This document shows, one piece after another, positions 1 through 8,975 of a stretch of 43,289 bases of DNA. Every line of letters begins with the position of its first letter. Position 1 is the first letter of the stretch. Location: the NCBI GenBank assembly GCA_013003715.1, contig JABDIN010000055.1, positions 1 to 43,289 on the forward strand, read 5' to 3'. The notes under the pieces are model-generated. The model was given only the letters and a program-made list of their open reading frames with translations, had not been told where the DNA came from and ran no database searches. This stretch comes from Desulfobacteraceae bacterium (lineage in GTDB: Bacteria; Desulfobacterota; Desulfobacteria; Desulfobacterales; Desulfosarcinaceae). A program made the position numbers and the translations under genes.

Positions 1-773
1 GTGCCCATGGAATCCGTGGAGGTGGCCACATGGTCAAGCCCGACCAGATTAATCGTATGCTCCAGTGAACGGATATAGTCATCAAGTCCCGGCATGCCGG
101 GTTTGCCGTTCCAGATCAACGGCGCCCATGTGGTCACACAGATCACCCCCCCGGTATCCGCCACCGCCTTGATTTGATCATCGGTGATATTTCTGGGGTT
201 GTCCGATACGGCCTTGGGATTTGAATGGGTGGTAATCAACGGTTTTCTGGCACGGGCACATGCTTCCATATAGGTTCTTTCGCCGGCATGGGTCAGATCT
301 ATGGTAATACCCACACCTTCCATCTCCCGGATCAATACCTGACCGAATTTACTCAACCCGCCGTCGTTGAGTTCAAGACAGCCGTCACCCACCGGATTCT
401 TTTCATTATAGGTCAATTGGCAGACCCGGAGCCCCATCTGCTTCCATATCAGAAGATTTTTGGCGTCCGTTCCGATGAACAGGGAATCCTGGGAAAGGAA
501 AATATGCGCCATTTTCCCTTCCGCGTGGGCGCGACGGATGGCATCCGGCGAATCAGCGATGCAAAATAAGGGTTCAGAGGCGATGACATCGAGAAAATCA
601 CGCGCCCGGTAAAGGGTTTGGTAGGCATCTTCGCCCGGAATGGGTATGGTCAGCCCAACGGCGGTGAGGCCGGAAACGTCTGACCTGTCCGTTCGCCCGG
701 TGAGATATTGGACACTCATGTCGATGACGATGCTGTCCCCATGGAGCTTGGCAGCACTCTTGGAAATGGGCAT
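1..773 (-). CDS. Membrane-dipeptidase family (peptidase M19) protein, C-terminus cut by window edge
   Basis: Zinc-dependent dipeptidase of the renal/membrane dipeptidase family, expected to cleave dipeptides. About 257 N-terminal residues are visible. Family marks are the opening IVIDMSVQYL (a variant of the usual D-x-H start), GLRVCQLTYNEKNPVGDGCLE, GVGITIDLTHAGERT and LITTHSNPKAV, then NITDDQIKAVADTGGVI and the GLDHVATSTDSMG zinc-site region. The first metal-site histidine of the usual D-x-H motif appears to be replaced (DMS), so activity or metal content could differ from the norm. No signal peptide is seen, so it is probably cytoplasmic. The ATG is chosen because AGGAG stands just upstream. 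It lies 37 bp after the TPR gene on the same strand, in a peptidase operon. The coding region continues beyond base 1. Confidence 0.88.
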   Translation of the reverse strand, partial: MPISKSAAKLHGDSIVIDMSVQYLTGRTDRSDVSGLTAVGLTIPIPGEDAYQTLYRARDFLDVIASEPLFCIADSPDAIRRAHAEGKMAHIFLSQDSLFIGTDAKNLLIWKQMGLRVCQLTYNEKNPVGDGCLELNDGGLSKFGQVLIREMEGVGITIDLTHAGERTYMEACARARKPLITTHSNPKAVSDNPRNITDDQIKAVADTGGVICVTTWAPLIWNGKPGMPGLDDYIRSLEHTINLVGLDHVATSTDSMG

Positions 774-810
774 AATTTTCTCCTCTGATAGGGTTCGTTT
801 AAAGATAAAC

Positions 811-1692
811 TCAGTTTTTCATCCGGTATAAATCGGCTTCAGCGGCGATATATCCGAAAGCGGACCAGATCTCACACGCCAGAATCCGCTGGAAAGTCCG
901 GACCGCTGTTTCCCGGTCCCCATTGCAGAAATATCGATTGGCGATGCCATAGGCGATGGTGACGGATTCCAGGTTGCCGCCGCCCTCCAAGTCCAGGATG
1001 TCCCGTTCCTCCCGCAGTCCTCTATAATGCAACAGCAGGTGGTAGTAACCGGGGTCATCGACAACCGTCATATGTTCGGTGATCGGATCGAGCACGGCCA
1101 TGGCATCATCATTGCGGCCCATCTTCAGGAGGGTGTTGTATTGCCAGTTCGCCAACGCAATGATGGAATCATCGTTGGGGCAGAAATCAAGACAGGATGC
1201 GTAGCTGTCCAGGGCAGCCGGATAGTCTCCCATCAGGTATTGGGTCAGCCCCAGGTGGTACCAGATATTGAAGTGGTTGGTGCTGACCGGTGTTCCGGCC
1301 GCATTGGGCATGCCATCCGGCTCGATTTCATCGGGAACGCCTTGGATAAGGCGGGCGGCCGCGGTGAAATCCGCCAGGGCCGCATTGAATTTCCGGATGG
1401 ACAAATGGCGGTGACCGCGGTGGCGCAGCAGTTTGTAATTGTCCGGATGCAATTCCAGGCCTTTTGAGTAAATATCTATGGCCTCATTGCATCTCATGAG
1501 ATACCCCATGCGTCGTCCCAGCCAGATGATGGCATCCACGTCCTCCGGGTTCGATTCGTACGTTTGCCGGGCGACCCTCAGATTCTCCTCGAACTTTTGT
1601 TTTAATCCGGGTTTGAGAAGTGTCCGATGGAGCGGACGGCCGTCAATGGAATAGGCTTCGATGATCTTATCGTTTTGAGCGGAGATGTTCAT
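811..1692 (-). CDS. Cytoplasmic tetratricopeptide-repeat protein
   Basis: A 293-residue protein with no signal peptide or membrane segment. TPR-type helical repeats are visible at roughly residues 50-115 (DVDAIIWLGRRMGYLMRCNEAIDIYSKGLELHPDN is one unit, then YKLLRHRGHRHLSIRKFNAALADF), 145-175 (WYHLGLTQYLMGDYPAALDSY) and 180-215, with a further half-repeat near 250-275. TPRs hold proteins together, so a scaffold or partner-binding role is likely; no enzyme motif is seen. The start has an excellent AAGGAG seven bases upstream. It sits between an M24 peptidase and an M19 dipeptidase gene on the same strand, which suggests it works with peptide breakdown, but its exact job cannot be read from sequence. 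Confidence 0.85.
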   Translation of the reverse strand: MNISAQNDKIIEAYSIDGRPLHRTLLKPGLKQKFEENLRVARQTYESNPEDVDAIIWLGRRMGYLMRCNEAIDIYSKGLELHPDNYKLLRHRGHRHLSIRKFNAALADFTAAARLIQGVPDEIEPDGMPNAAGTPVSTNHFNIWYHLGLTQYLMGDYPAALDSYASCLDFCPNDDSIIALANWQYNTLLKMGRNDDAMAVLDPITEHMTVVDDPGYYHLLLHYRGLREERDILDLEGGGNLESVTIAYGIANRYFCNGDRETAVRTFQRILACEIWSAFGYIAAEADLYRMKN

Positions 1693-1772
1693 GTGTCACT
1701 CCTTACAGGTTAACAATTAAATGGTGTAAATACGGCCGGGCCCGTTCAGCAATCGCTTGATACTCTTTGATT

Positions 1773-2951
1773 TTAGAGCACCCTCAACTCATGGCTGACC
1801 GTGGACAGCAATTCATATCCGGTGTCGGTGACGAGGATATTTTGTTCGATACCGAACACACCGACATTTTCCTCATAAAAATCCGGTTCGATGGCCAGAA
1901 ACATTCCGGGTTCGAGAACTTCGGTGCTGCCGAGGCCGATGATCGGCGGTTCATGGATATGCTGGCCCAGACCGTGGCCGGACCATCCCGGTGTACGATA
2001 GCAGTCCGCAAACCTGGATTTCCGGGCGTAGGCATCGATCCGCCGGGTGACGGATTCGGCCGTAGCGCCCGCTTTTACCGCATTCAGGCCCTCCATGCAG
2101 GTTTCCACGCTGAAATCATAGAGCGCCCGCTGGCGGTCGGTTGGTTTACCGATGATGGCCTGTCGAATAATATCGGTGCTGTACCCTTTGTATAGCCCCC
2201 CCCCATCCACCAGGATCATCTCGCCTTTGCCAATGGGACGGGTGCTGGGTGATGAATTGCCCTGGGCGTACCGTTCCGCTCCGGCACGGATGCCCAGCGG
2301 CATCACCTCGTCGGCACCTAGCGTAAACATGTCAATGCAAAACCGGCGGTACAGATCCACTTCCGACATGCCGGGTGTGATGGCCGACAGGGCAATATCG
2401 AATGCCTCATTGTTGATATTGCTGATTTTTCGCAGCAGTTCGATCTCCAGCCGGCTTTTGATTTTTCTGACCGGCCAGACCACGGTATCGGTGCTGACGA
2501 TGTTCCGGTCGCCGATCAAGCCGATGAGTTTCCGCTGATTCTCGTAGGAAAGGTGCATTCGGGATTCCTTGCCGATCTCTAGGCCGATGGTGCCCGTATG
2601 CACTTTTTTTTCTTTCAGCACCTCATATACCATTTCGACATATCCGATCCCGCCAGGCGTGAAATTATCATAACCCCTCAGATCTTCGACACAAACGGAG
2701 ACGGCGATGGTATCGAGCCGCAGTTTGGATCCTACCATGGCCATATCCCCGTCTCTGGTGATGATGAGTATGCCGGGGGTGGCGATATTGCTCATCCAGA
2801 TGATGGTTTGAAATCCGCTGAAATACCGAAGATTGTCCCGGGACGTGAAGACCACGGCATCCATGTTTTGTTTTTCCATTTCGCGGACGAGCCGCGTTTT
2901 TCGCTGTTCGTATTCTTCAACGGGGAAGTCCAGCATCAGGGCATCTTTCAT
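1773..2951 (-). CDS. M24-family metallopeptidase (Xaa-Pro dipeptidase/creatinase type)
   Basis: A 392-residue two-domain enzyme. Residues about 10-140 form the creatinase/prolidase N-terminal domain; the rest is the pita-bread catalytic domain. Metal ligands of the M24 fold are present in order: the two Asp of VDGGGLYKGYSTDIIR, the His of SGHGLGQHIHEPP, the Glu of LAIEPDFYE and the Glu of FGIEQNIL. The family includes Xaa-Pro dipeptidases and aminopeptidases but also creatinase and DMSP lyase DddP, so the substrate is not certain. The reading frame stays open further upstream, but the ATG at 2951 follows CAGGAGG with good spacing and starts where family homology starts, so I prefer it. It is first gene of a likely operon with the TPR and M19 genes. 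The upstream gap holds a palindrome that could be the site of the neighbouring XRE regulator. Confidence 0.88.
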   Translation of the reverse strand: MKDALMLDFPVEEYEQRKTRLVREMEKQNMDAVVFTSRDNLRYFSGFQTIIWMSNIATPGILIITRDGDMAMVGSKLRLDTIAVSVCVEDLRGYDNFTPGGIGYVEMVYEVLKEKKVHTGTIGLEIGKESRMHLSYENQRKLIGLIGDRNIVSTDTVVWPVRKIKSRLEIELLRKISNINNEAFDIALSAITPGMSEVDLYRRFCIDMFTLGADEVMPLGIRAGAERYAQGNSSPSTRPIGKGEMILVDGGGLYKGYSTDIIRQAIIGKPTDRQRALYDFSVETCMEGLNAVKAGATAESVTRRIDAYARKSRFADCYRTPGWSGHGLGQHIHEPPIIGLGSTEVLEPGMFLAIEPDFYEENVGVFGIEQNILVTDTGYELLSTVSHELRVL

Positions 2952-3180
2952 TGGCAAACGGCCTCCTGTTTCATTTTTTAATCGGCCACCGCGGAAAGCG
3001 AGCGGTGTCGCATTTTTGACTAACCGGCTTTCAAAGAAGAGGGTTGTTGAATTAAATAATAAACTGTATTTTATTTTTAAGTAAATAGGGCAAGCACAAC
3101 CGCATGTCAACCAATTTTCACCTTGAATCGAGATTGATCGCAATTAAGGCGCGGCCATAACACAGCCGGAAACGGCATCG

Positions 3181-3199
3181 GTGAAATTTCAAATTTCAC
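3181..3199. promoter_or_regulatory. Perfect 9-1-9 palindrome upstream of the M24-TPR-M19 operon
   Basis: GTGAAATTT, one C, AAATTTCAC: a perfect inverted repeat in the 330-bp gap (2952-3281) between the XRE regulator gene and the M24 peptidase gene. The size and AT-rich centre fit a dimeric regulator site. A looser version lies at 4240-4259 just upstream of the XRE gene. Binding by that regulator is an inference. I see no clear promoter and nothing else notable in this gap. Confidence 0.45.
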
Positions 3200-3281
3200 G
3201 AGTGGTGGAATTGACGAAGTGAGCGTGCGATTGGACCGGGGAGACGCATGGGCGGACCTTGTCCGAAGACAACCGGCGTGG

Positions 3282-4220
3282 TCAAATGGTCAGATTGGAT
3301 AAATAGTCTATCAACCGATCACGGTCGGTGTATCTCTGAATAACAGCTTGTTTTACCGCCACCAGCTCATCTTTGAAGCTTTCGATCAGCGACTGGTTGC
3401 TGGTGGTAAAGCCGCTCAGGCGTCCCACCCTGTCGTAGGACACCCGGTGATGGGGCCAGAGTACCAGGAACAAGGTGTCGGATTTATCCGAATCAGGAGG
3501 GGATAATCTGAAAGTGTAGGCGGTGTTGGGGCATTTTGCCAGGAGGTGGAGATTGAAGTTGGCATGCGCTTTCAGCAGGTTGGTTATTTCCACCACATGC
3601 TGTCTCCTGAATGCCTTTTCATCATCATTGAGGAATCTGTGCAGGTACATTTCAAGACAATGAACGCAGATGTACTGATCGAAGCGATAGTGTTTCAGGC
3701 GATGATATAGCTGTTCGTGCCGCGCCTGGTTAAGGGCTTCTCCCAATTCGCCGTAAAGCGGGTGATCTTCCAGGTCACTTCGCGCCGCGACACGCCGGTA
3801 TCCTGTGGAATAAATGCAATAGGACGGCTCCGGAGACACCACGATATGGTCACCGGGATCTTTTTCGGCGCTGAGCTGCGCCAGGCCCAATGCCACGTCC
3901 CCGATAAGGGGCATCATCACCGATGAGGTGCGGATCCGGTCGGACACGCTTAAAAATATCGCAATATCATCAATGCTTAAGTGCATCCGATCGAAAAAAT
4001 CGAGTAATTCGTCCGTTTCCCTCAGACTTAGGCTCAGGGCCACGGCCAGGGCGATGAGTTTTTCACGGCGGACGTTACTGAAATTACCCTGCTCCAGGTC
4101 GATGATATACGTATTCGTCAATCCGGAGATGGCCGACAACTGGTTGCGCGGCAGTCTGCTTTTCTGAAGCAGTGCATTGATGTACGAGGATATTTCCGCT
4201 TTCCGCTTAAGTCTGCTCAT
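3282..4220 (-). CDS. XRE-type helix-turn-helix transcriptional regulator with large C-terminal domain
   Basis: A 312-residue protein. Residues about 9-65 form a Cro/C1-type helix-turn-helix (SYINALLQKSRLPRNQLSAI, then SGLTNTYIIDLEQGN as turn and recognition helix). The remaining roughly 240 residues match no family I can name. They contain CIYSTGYRR, a YICVHCLEMYLHRFL stretch and a predicted mixed fold, so they may sense a ligand. The gene is divergent from the PLP decarboxylase gene (495-bp gap) and sits upstream of the M24-TPR-M19 operon, so it is the obvious candidate regulator of both and of itself. It ends 330 bp before the peptidase start. The HTH call is firm; the regulon is inferred. 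Confidence 0.8.
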   Translation of the reverse strand: MSRLKRKAEISSYINALLQKSRLPRNQLSAISGLTNTYIIDLEQGNFSNVRREKLIALAVALSLSLRETDELLDFFDRMHLSIDDIAIFLSVSDRIRTSSVMMPLIGDVALGLAQLSAEKDPGDHIVVSPEPSYCIYSTGYRRVAARSDLEDHPLYGELGEALNQARHEQLYHRLKHYRFDQYICVHCLEMYLHRFLNDDEKAFRRQHVVEITNLLKAHANFNLHLLAKCPNTAYTFRLSPPDSDKSDTLFLVLWPHHRVSYDRVGRLSGFTTSNQSLIESFKDELVAVKQAVIQRYTDRDRLIDYLSNLTI

Positions 4221-4239
4221 GGGGCCTCCGGCCTTTCAG

Positions 4240-4259
4240 GTAATTTGAATCCAATTCAC
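4240..4259. promoter_or_regulatory. Imperfect inverted repeat upstream of the XRE regulator gene
   Basis: GTAATTTG, four bases, CAATTCAC: arms match at six of eight positions. It lies 20-39 bases upstream of the regulator start and resembles the perfect palindrome at 3181-3199 in its GTGAA...AATT...AC pattern. It could be an autoregulatory operator. Evidence is only the resemblance and position. Confidence 0.3.
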
Positions 4260-4384
4260 ATTTTATCCCGGAATAGTTTTGATGCCTTCATAACAGGAAA
4301 GCCGTCATTGGTAAAGCACGGGGTGGGGTGCCATCAGGGCGATCGCATATCTTTGATGGCATCAGATACAATAGAAAGTTGATA

Positions 4385-4440
4385 TGCGCTGACACAAGGC
4401 AGGCTAATAATGTCGAATGAAGGTATTTTATCAATTTTAA
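4385..4440. repeat. Divergent, shortened copy of the TGTCAAATGACAAA intergenic repeat
   Basis: This stretch (GACACAAGGCAGGCTAATAATGTC...) aligns with the left end of the full repeat at 34648-34720 (GATACAAGGCACGGTTAGAATGTC...), but lacks about 20 bases in the middle. It lies in the gap between the divergent XRE regulator and decarboxylase genes. The match is visible by eye but moderate. Confidence 0.4.
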
Positions 4441-4462
4441 AGAATCGCTTTTTACATAAAAA

Positions 4463-4555
4463 GGGGTTCGGGGAGTTTTTCCGATTGAGCCGCGTGCCGG
4501 ATAATTTTTCATTCCGTTGTGCAAACTCATGCGTAAGAACGCGTTTCTAAAAAAT
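4463..4555. repeat. Intergenic repeat, second family, copy 1
   Basis: Contains a 22-bp block at 4502-4523, starting TAATTTTTCATTCC and ending GTTGTGCA, that recurs exactly at 12586-12607. Flanking bases on both sides also align at lower identity. It lies in the leader of the decarboxylase gene. The copy's limits are approximate. The rest of the 4221-4715 gap holds the other repeat piece (4385-4440) and no promoter I can call with confidence. Confidence 0.55.
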
Positions 4556-4715
4556 AAGGTGATATCTTCTAATCCATTGAGGTTCCGGTGGTTCTCTGTT
4601 ATCACGAATTGTAGTCTTTTTACCGATGGACGGCGCCTGCAACATCACAACATTTAATTTCATGTGAGGATCAGGCAACTTCACCCATACGAAAAAAATT
4701 GGAGATAAATATATA

Positions 4716-6131
4716 ATGGAACATATGGACAAAGAAACTTTTCGCCGGGTTGGCCATGAATTGGTGGACTGGGTGGCCGAATATCTTGATACGGTTGACG
4801 CACGACCGGTGGTCCCCAGGATTGATCCGGGTGATATATTATCCCGGTTGGCGGACCATGCCCCTGAAACCCCGGAATCCATGAACCGGATAATGGATGA
4901 TTTCAAACATGTGATCATGCCGGGTATTTCCCACTGGCAGCATCCCGGGTGGTTTGGTTATTTCCCGGCCAACAGCAGCCCGCCTTCGATCCTGGCCGAA
5001 CTGCTCATCGCCGGGGTGGGCGCCCAATGCATGATCTGGCAGACGTCTCCGGCCGCCGCCGAGCTGGAAACGGTGGTGCTGGACTGGCTCCGGAAAATGC
5101 TGGGATTGCCGGAGAACATGACCGGCGTGATCCAGGATGGCGCCTCTGCCGCCACCTTGTGTGCCCTGCTTACCGCCCGCGAGGTGGCGACCGGTTTTAA
5201 ATCCAATCTGACCGGCATTACCATGCCGCTGACGGTTTATACCTCCGTGGAATCCCATTCCAGCGTGGAAAAAGGCGCCAAGATTGCCGGTTTCGGAAAG
5301 GATCATATCCGCCTGATTCCCACAGACCCTGAATTTGCCATGGATCCTGTTGAACTGGAAAGGGCCATTGTCCGGGACCGTAAGGCCGGTATGACACCCG
5401 CCTGCGTGGTGGCCACCATCGGTACGACCTCGTCCACGGCTGTTGATCCCATAGACCGCATCGGCCGGATCTGCCGGCAATACAATGTCCGGCTTCATGT
5501 GGACGCCGCCTATGCGGGGACGGCTGCGGTGGTTCCCGAGCTGCGGCATTTTTTCAAGGGGCTGGAATATGCCCATTCATTCGTATTTAATCCGCACAAA
5601 TGGATGTTGACCAATTTTGATTGTTCGGCCTATTTCGTTACGGAACCGGACCTGTTGACCCGTACCTTTGAAATTCATCCGGAGTATTTGAAAACGGGCC
5701 TTGAATCCCAGGTGACCAATTACCGGGACTGGGGTATCCCCCTCGGCCGTCGTTTCCGGGCCCTGAAATTATGGTTTGTGATTCGATCTTATGGTGTGGC
5801 GGGTATTCGCCGCATGGTGACCGAACATGTCCATTTTGCAAACACCTTCAAACGATGGGTAGCGGATCACCCCTCTTTTGAACTCATGGCGCCGGTGCAT
5901 TTCAGCCTGGTCTGTTTCCGGTTCAATGACGGCCGCCCCGAATCGACCTTAAATGAATTCAATGAGGCGTTGCTGGAAAACATAAATGAGCCCGGAGACG
6001 TTTTTCTCACCCATACGGTTTTAGGCGGCAAATACACCTTGCGGATGGCCATCGGTACCTGGAAAACCGAAGAGACGCATGTGAGACAGGCCTGGGAACG
6101 GATCGTGAATTGTGCAGAGGCGTCAGCCTAG
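4716..6131 (+). CDS. PLP-dependent group II decarboxylase, aromatic-L-amino-acid decarboxylase type
   Basis: A 471-residue cytosolic enzyme that removes the carboxyl group of an amino acid (tyrosine, tryptophan, phenylalanine or DOPA in this family) to give an amine. The length matches aromatic-L-amino-acid decarboxylases. Diagnostic motifs: HWQHPGWFGYFPANSS (about 73-88), VIQDGASAATL, ATIGTTSSTAVDP, the cofactor Asp of HVDAAYAG and the Schiff-base Lys295 in NPHKWMLTNFDCSAYF. The ATG follows GGAG with about 11 bases spacing; a second ATG three codons on is possible. It is divergent from the XRE regulator and ends convergent with the peptide transporter genes, which suggests that amino acids from imported peptides feed it. 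Tyrosine or tryptophan specificity cannot be decided by eye. Confidence 0.92.
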   Translation: MEHMDKETFRRVGHELVDWVAEYLDTVDARPVVPRIDPGDILSRLADHAPETPESMNRIMDDFKHVIMPGISHWQHPGWFGYFPANSSPPSILAELLIAGVGAQCMIWQTSPAAAELETVVLDWLRKMLGLPENMTGVIQDGASAATLCALLTAREVATGFKSNLTGITMPLTVYTSVESHSSVEKGAKIAGFGKDHIRLIPTDPEFAMDPVELERAIVRDRKAGMTPACVVATIGTTSSTAVDPIDRIGRICRQYNVRLHVDAAYAGTAAVVPELRHFFKGLEYAHSFVFNPHKWMLTNFDCSAYFVTEPDLLTRTFEIHPEYLKTGLESQVTNYRDWGIPLGRRFRALKLWFVIRSYGVAGIRRMVTEHVHFANTFKRWVADHPSFELMAPVHFSLVCFRFNDGRPESTLNEFNEALLENINEPGDVFLTHTVLGGKYTLRMAIGTWKTEETHVRQAWERIVNCAEASA

Positions 6132-6170
6132 TCGCCGCTCTTTGGTGACTTTTGTCGACCACCTCCGAAG

Positions 6171-7133
6171 CTAATCGTACAAATGGCACTCCACGAAGTG
6201 ATTGTCTTCAACCTCCCGGTATATCGGATGTTCCTTCGTGCAGATGTCCATGCGGCGTTCACAACGGGTATGAAACCGGCATCCTTCAGGCAAATCGATG
6301 GGGCTGGGGATGTCGCCTTGCAGCAGGCCCTGTTCCTGAATTTCATTGGGATTGGGGATGGGGATGGCCTTTAAAAGCCCCAGGGTATAGGGATGAAGCG
6401 GTTTGGAAAACAGTGTTTTCTTTTCCGCAATCTCAACTATCCGCCCGAGGTACATGACGGCTATGCGATTGCTGATATGCCGTACAATGCCCAGATCATG
6501 GGAGATGAAAAGGTATGTCAGGTTGTATTGGGCCTGGATGTCCTGCATCATGTTGACAATCTGGGCCTGAATGGAGACATCCAGCGCAGAAACCGGTTCG
6601 TCACAGACGATCAGCGAGGGGTTCAGCGCCAGGGCCCTGGCGATGCCGATTCGTTGCCGCTGGCCGCCGCTGAATTCATGGGGATACCGATCGAAAAATT
6701 CTTCCAACAGCCCGACATCCCTCATCAGCTTCAGCACGGTTTCATTGAGATTCTCTTTTTGCTTGTTGATGATAAGCGGTTCCATGATGATCTTTCCGGT
6801 CTTTTGGCGCGGATCCAGCGAAGAATAAGGGTCCTGGAAGATCATTTGGATTTCTTTCCTGAGGGCGGCGGTCTCCGTATTGTCCATCTGGTAAATATCA
6901 CGATCCCTGAAGGAAACGGTTCCGGCGGTGGGTTCCAATAATTTGACAATGACCTTGCCGACGGTGGATTTACCGCATCCGGACTCACCAACTAATCCCA
7001 GGGTTTCACCTTCACGAATGGTAAAACTGATACCATCAACCGCTTTTACATATTTTCTTCGCTCAAAAAAGGTGTCCTTTTTTACAGGAAAATATTTTTT
7101 CAGGTTTTTTATCGTCAGTATGTTCTCATTCAT
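6171..7133 (-). CDS. dppF: Dipeptide/oligopeptide ABC transporter ATP-binding protein, DppF/OppF type
   Basis: Cytoplasmic ATPase subunit, 320 residues, that powers peptide uptake with its DppD-type partner. Walker A is GESGCGKST (about 46-54), the ABC signature is [15 protein letters not shown], Walker B is [14 protein letters not shown], and the switch His is in FISHDLG. The C-terminus carries the oligopeptide-family tail with spaced cysteines ([15 protein letters not shown]). It is last in the five-gene transporter operon. The ATG at 7133 lies three bases after the dppD stop, so the two are probably translationally coupled. It ends 39 bp from the convergent decarboxylase gene, with no terminator hairpin visible between them. 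Confidence 0.93.
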   Translation of the reverse strand: MNENILTIKNLKKYFPVKKDTFFERRKYVKAVDGISFTIREGETLGLVGESGCGKSTVGKVIVKLLEPTAGTVSFRDRDIYQMDNTETAALRKEIQMIFQDPYSSLDPRQKTGKIIMEPLIINKQKENLNETVLKLMRDVGLLEEFFDRYPHEFSGGQRQRIGIARALALNPSLIVCDEPVSALDVSIQAQIVNMMQDIQAQYNLTYLFISHDLGIVRHISNRIAVMYLGRIVEIAEKKTLFSKPLHPYTLGLLKAIPIPNPNEIQEQGLLQGDIPSPIDLPEGCRFHTRCERRMDICTKEHPIYREVEDNHFVECHLYD

Positions 7134-7136
7134 GCA

Positions 7137-8120
7137 TTAGATTCCTTCAGTGTATTTCCAGCATCTGACTTTTCGGCCGTTTTCTTTCTCCTGATACGCC
7201 GGCTCTTTTTTCGCGCAGATGTCCATGACATCATCACACCTTGTGGCGTATTTGCATCCCGCCGGGAGTTTAAAAGGGCTGGGTATTATTCCCTTGATGA
7301 TCTTCAACCGGTCATGATCGTCATTTATCTGGGGGATGGAATTCAGGAGCCCTTTCGTGTAGGGGTGATAGGGGTTGTGAAAAATGGATTTTACATCGCC
7401 ATACTCAACGGCTTTGCCCATATACATCACCATCACATTTTCGGCCAGTTGCGCCACCACGCCAAGGTCATGGGTGATCAGGATAATGGCCGTCCGCATC
7501 TCTTTTTTGAGATCCATCAGCAATTTAATGATCTGGGATTGAATGGTCACATCCAGGGCCGTTGTTGGTTCGTCCGCCATAAGGATTCTGGGATTGCAGG
7601 CCAGGGCCATGGCGATCATGACCCTCTGTCTCATGCCACCGGAGAGTTGAAAGGGATAGTTATGAATACATTTTTCCGAATTGGGTATGCCCACCAGATC
7701 GAGCATTTCCGCTGCTTTCCGGTTTCCCGCTCTTTTATTCAGGCCCTGGTGGTATTTATAAACTTCCCGGATCTGTTTGCCGATGGTGAAAACAGGATTG
7801 AGAGATGTCATGGGCTCCTGGAATATCATGGATATCTCATTGCCGCGTATTTTTCGCATCTCTTTTTCACTTAAATCCAGAAGATTTCTGTCCCGGTAAT
7901 GAATCTCCCCATCCGTGATTCTGCCGGTGGGCTCCTGAATCAGTTTCAATATGGACAGGGCCGTTACACTTTTGCCGGAACCGGATTCTCCGACGATGGC
8001 AAGGGTTTCCTTTTCACGAAGGGAGATATCCACCCCGTCAACGGCGAAAACGGTTCCTTCTTCGAGAAAGAATTTCGTTTTTAAATCGTTAATCCGCAAT
8101 ATTTCATTTGGTGTGTTCAT
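7137..8120 (-). CDS. dppD: Dipeptide/oligopeptide ABC transporter ATP-binding protein, DppD/OppD type
   Basis: A 327-residue ATPase subunit. Walker A GESGSGKS (about 41-48), signature [15 protein letters not shown], Walker [14 protein letters not shown], switch His in [11 protein letters not shown], and the cysteine-containing peptide-transporter tail [15 protein letters not shown]. The frame is open well upstream inside the permease gene, but the ATG at 8120 has AAGGA seven bases before it, overlaps the dppC stop by one base (TGATG) and starts at the family's usual point ([10 protein letters not shown]), so the longer version is rejected. Confidence 0.93.
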   Translation of the reverse strand: MNTPNEILRINDLKTKFFLEEGTVFAVDGVDISLREKETLAIVGESGSGKSVTALSILKLIQEPTGRITDGEIHYRDRNLLDLSEKEMRKIRGNEISMIFQEPMTSLNPVFTIGKQIREVYKYHQGLNKRAGNRKAAEMLDLVGIPNSEKCIHNYPFQLSGGMRQRVMIAMALACNPRILMADEPTTALDVTIQSQIIKLLMDLKKEMRTAIILITHDLGVVAQLAENVMVMYMGKAVEYGDVKSIFHNPYHPYTKGLLNSIPQINDDHDRLKIIKGIIPSPFKLPAGCKYATRCDDVMDICAKKEPAYQEKENGRKVRCWKYTEGI

Positions 8121-8956
8121 CAATCGTTCCTTGACCTCGGATCCAATGCATCTCTCAACCCATCCCCCATCAGGCTGAAGCCCATGACAACGAGTGTTAT
8201 CGCTATTCCCGGAGCCAGGGCCGCAATGGGTGTGCTTCGCATCACCTCGCGGGCCTTGCTGAGCATCGCCCCCCATTCCGGGTCAGGGGGTTGAACGCCG
8301 AGTCCCAGAAATGAGAGCGCCGATGAGGTTAAAATGGCGGTACCCAGATTTAACGTGGTGTTGACGATGACCTGGGACAATGAATTCGGGACGATGTGGA
8401 AAATTATTGTCCGGAGATGAGACGCCCCGATAACCTTGGCAGCATGGATATACTCGGAATTGCGAATGGTTAAAACCGAACCGCGGACGATTCGTGCCAG
8501 ATAGGGTATGGAGAAAATAGCGATGGCGATTATGGTATTGATGATGCCGGTGCCAAGTATGGCGACGATGGCAATGGCAAGGAGCAGGCCCGGGAAAGCC
8601 AACAGGACATCCGTGGCCCTCATGATCACCGCATCCGTTTTTCCGCCGAAATAGCCGGCAATGACACCAAAGATCATGCCGATCAATGACCCGATAAACA
8701 CACTGGTAACGCTGATGATAAAGGTAATTCGCGCCCCGTATACCAGGCGGGTCAATGTATCTCTTCCTAGATTGTCCGTTCCCAGGAGATGTTCTCTGCT
8801 CGAGGATTGATATTTATTGAGGACATCGATATCCAGAGGATCATAAGCACACAGATATGGTCCCACAAGGGCCATAAACACAAACAGAACGATTATTACG
8901 GCACCCAGGACAGCGATTTTGCGTTTCATAAATCGTTTTAATACGGATTGTCTCAT
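8120..8956 (-). CDS. dppC: Dipeptide/oligopeptide ABC transporter permease, DppC/OppC type
   Basis: Inner-membrane permease of 278 residues, close to the family's usual 280-300. It has the N-terminal membrane segment (IAVLGAVIIVLFVFMALVGP) typical of DppC, followed by GTDNLGRDTLTRLVYGAR and five further membrane segments. The EAA loop that docks the ATPase is ARIVRGSVLTIRNSEYIHAAKVIGAS. The C-terminal LSFLGLGVQPPDPEWGAML is a hallmark of the subfamily. It lies 19 bp after dppB and overlaps dppD by one base. The Shine-Dalgarno is weak. Confidence 0.93.
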   Translation of the reverse strand: MRQSVLKRFMKRKIAVLGAVIIVLFVFMALVGPYLCAYDPLDIDVLNKYQSSSREHLLGTDNLGRDTLTRLVYGARITFIISVTSVFIGSLIGMIFGVIAGYFGGKTDAVIMRATDVLLAFPGLLLAIAIVAILGTGIINTIIAIAIFSIPYLARIVRGSVLTIRNSEYIHAAKVIGASHLRTIIFHIVPNSLSQVIVNTTLNLGTAILTSSALSFLGLGVQPPDPEWGAMLSKAREVMRSTPIAALAPGIAITLVVMGFSLMGDGLRDALDPRSRND

Positions 8957-8975
8957 CTCTCTATTTTTATCCTCG

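Noticed and set aside
2952-3143. N-terminal extension of the M24 peptidase up to 3143
   Set aside because: The added residues match no part of the family, and a strong CAGGAGG stands before the ATG at 2951.
4839-5576. A 245-codon open frame opposite the decarboxylase
   Set aside because: It mirrors the real gene, its residues are low-complexity His/Gly/Arg, and it has no ribosome site.
8121-8276. N-terminal extension of the DppD-type ATPase
   Set aside because: It would overlap most of the end of dppC in another frame; the ATG at 8120 has its own ribosome site and the expected N-terminus.
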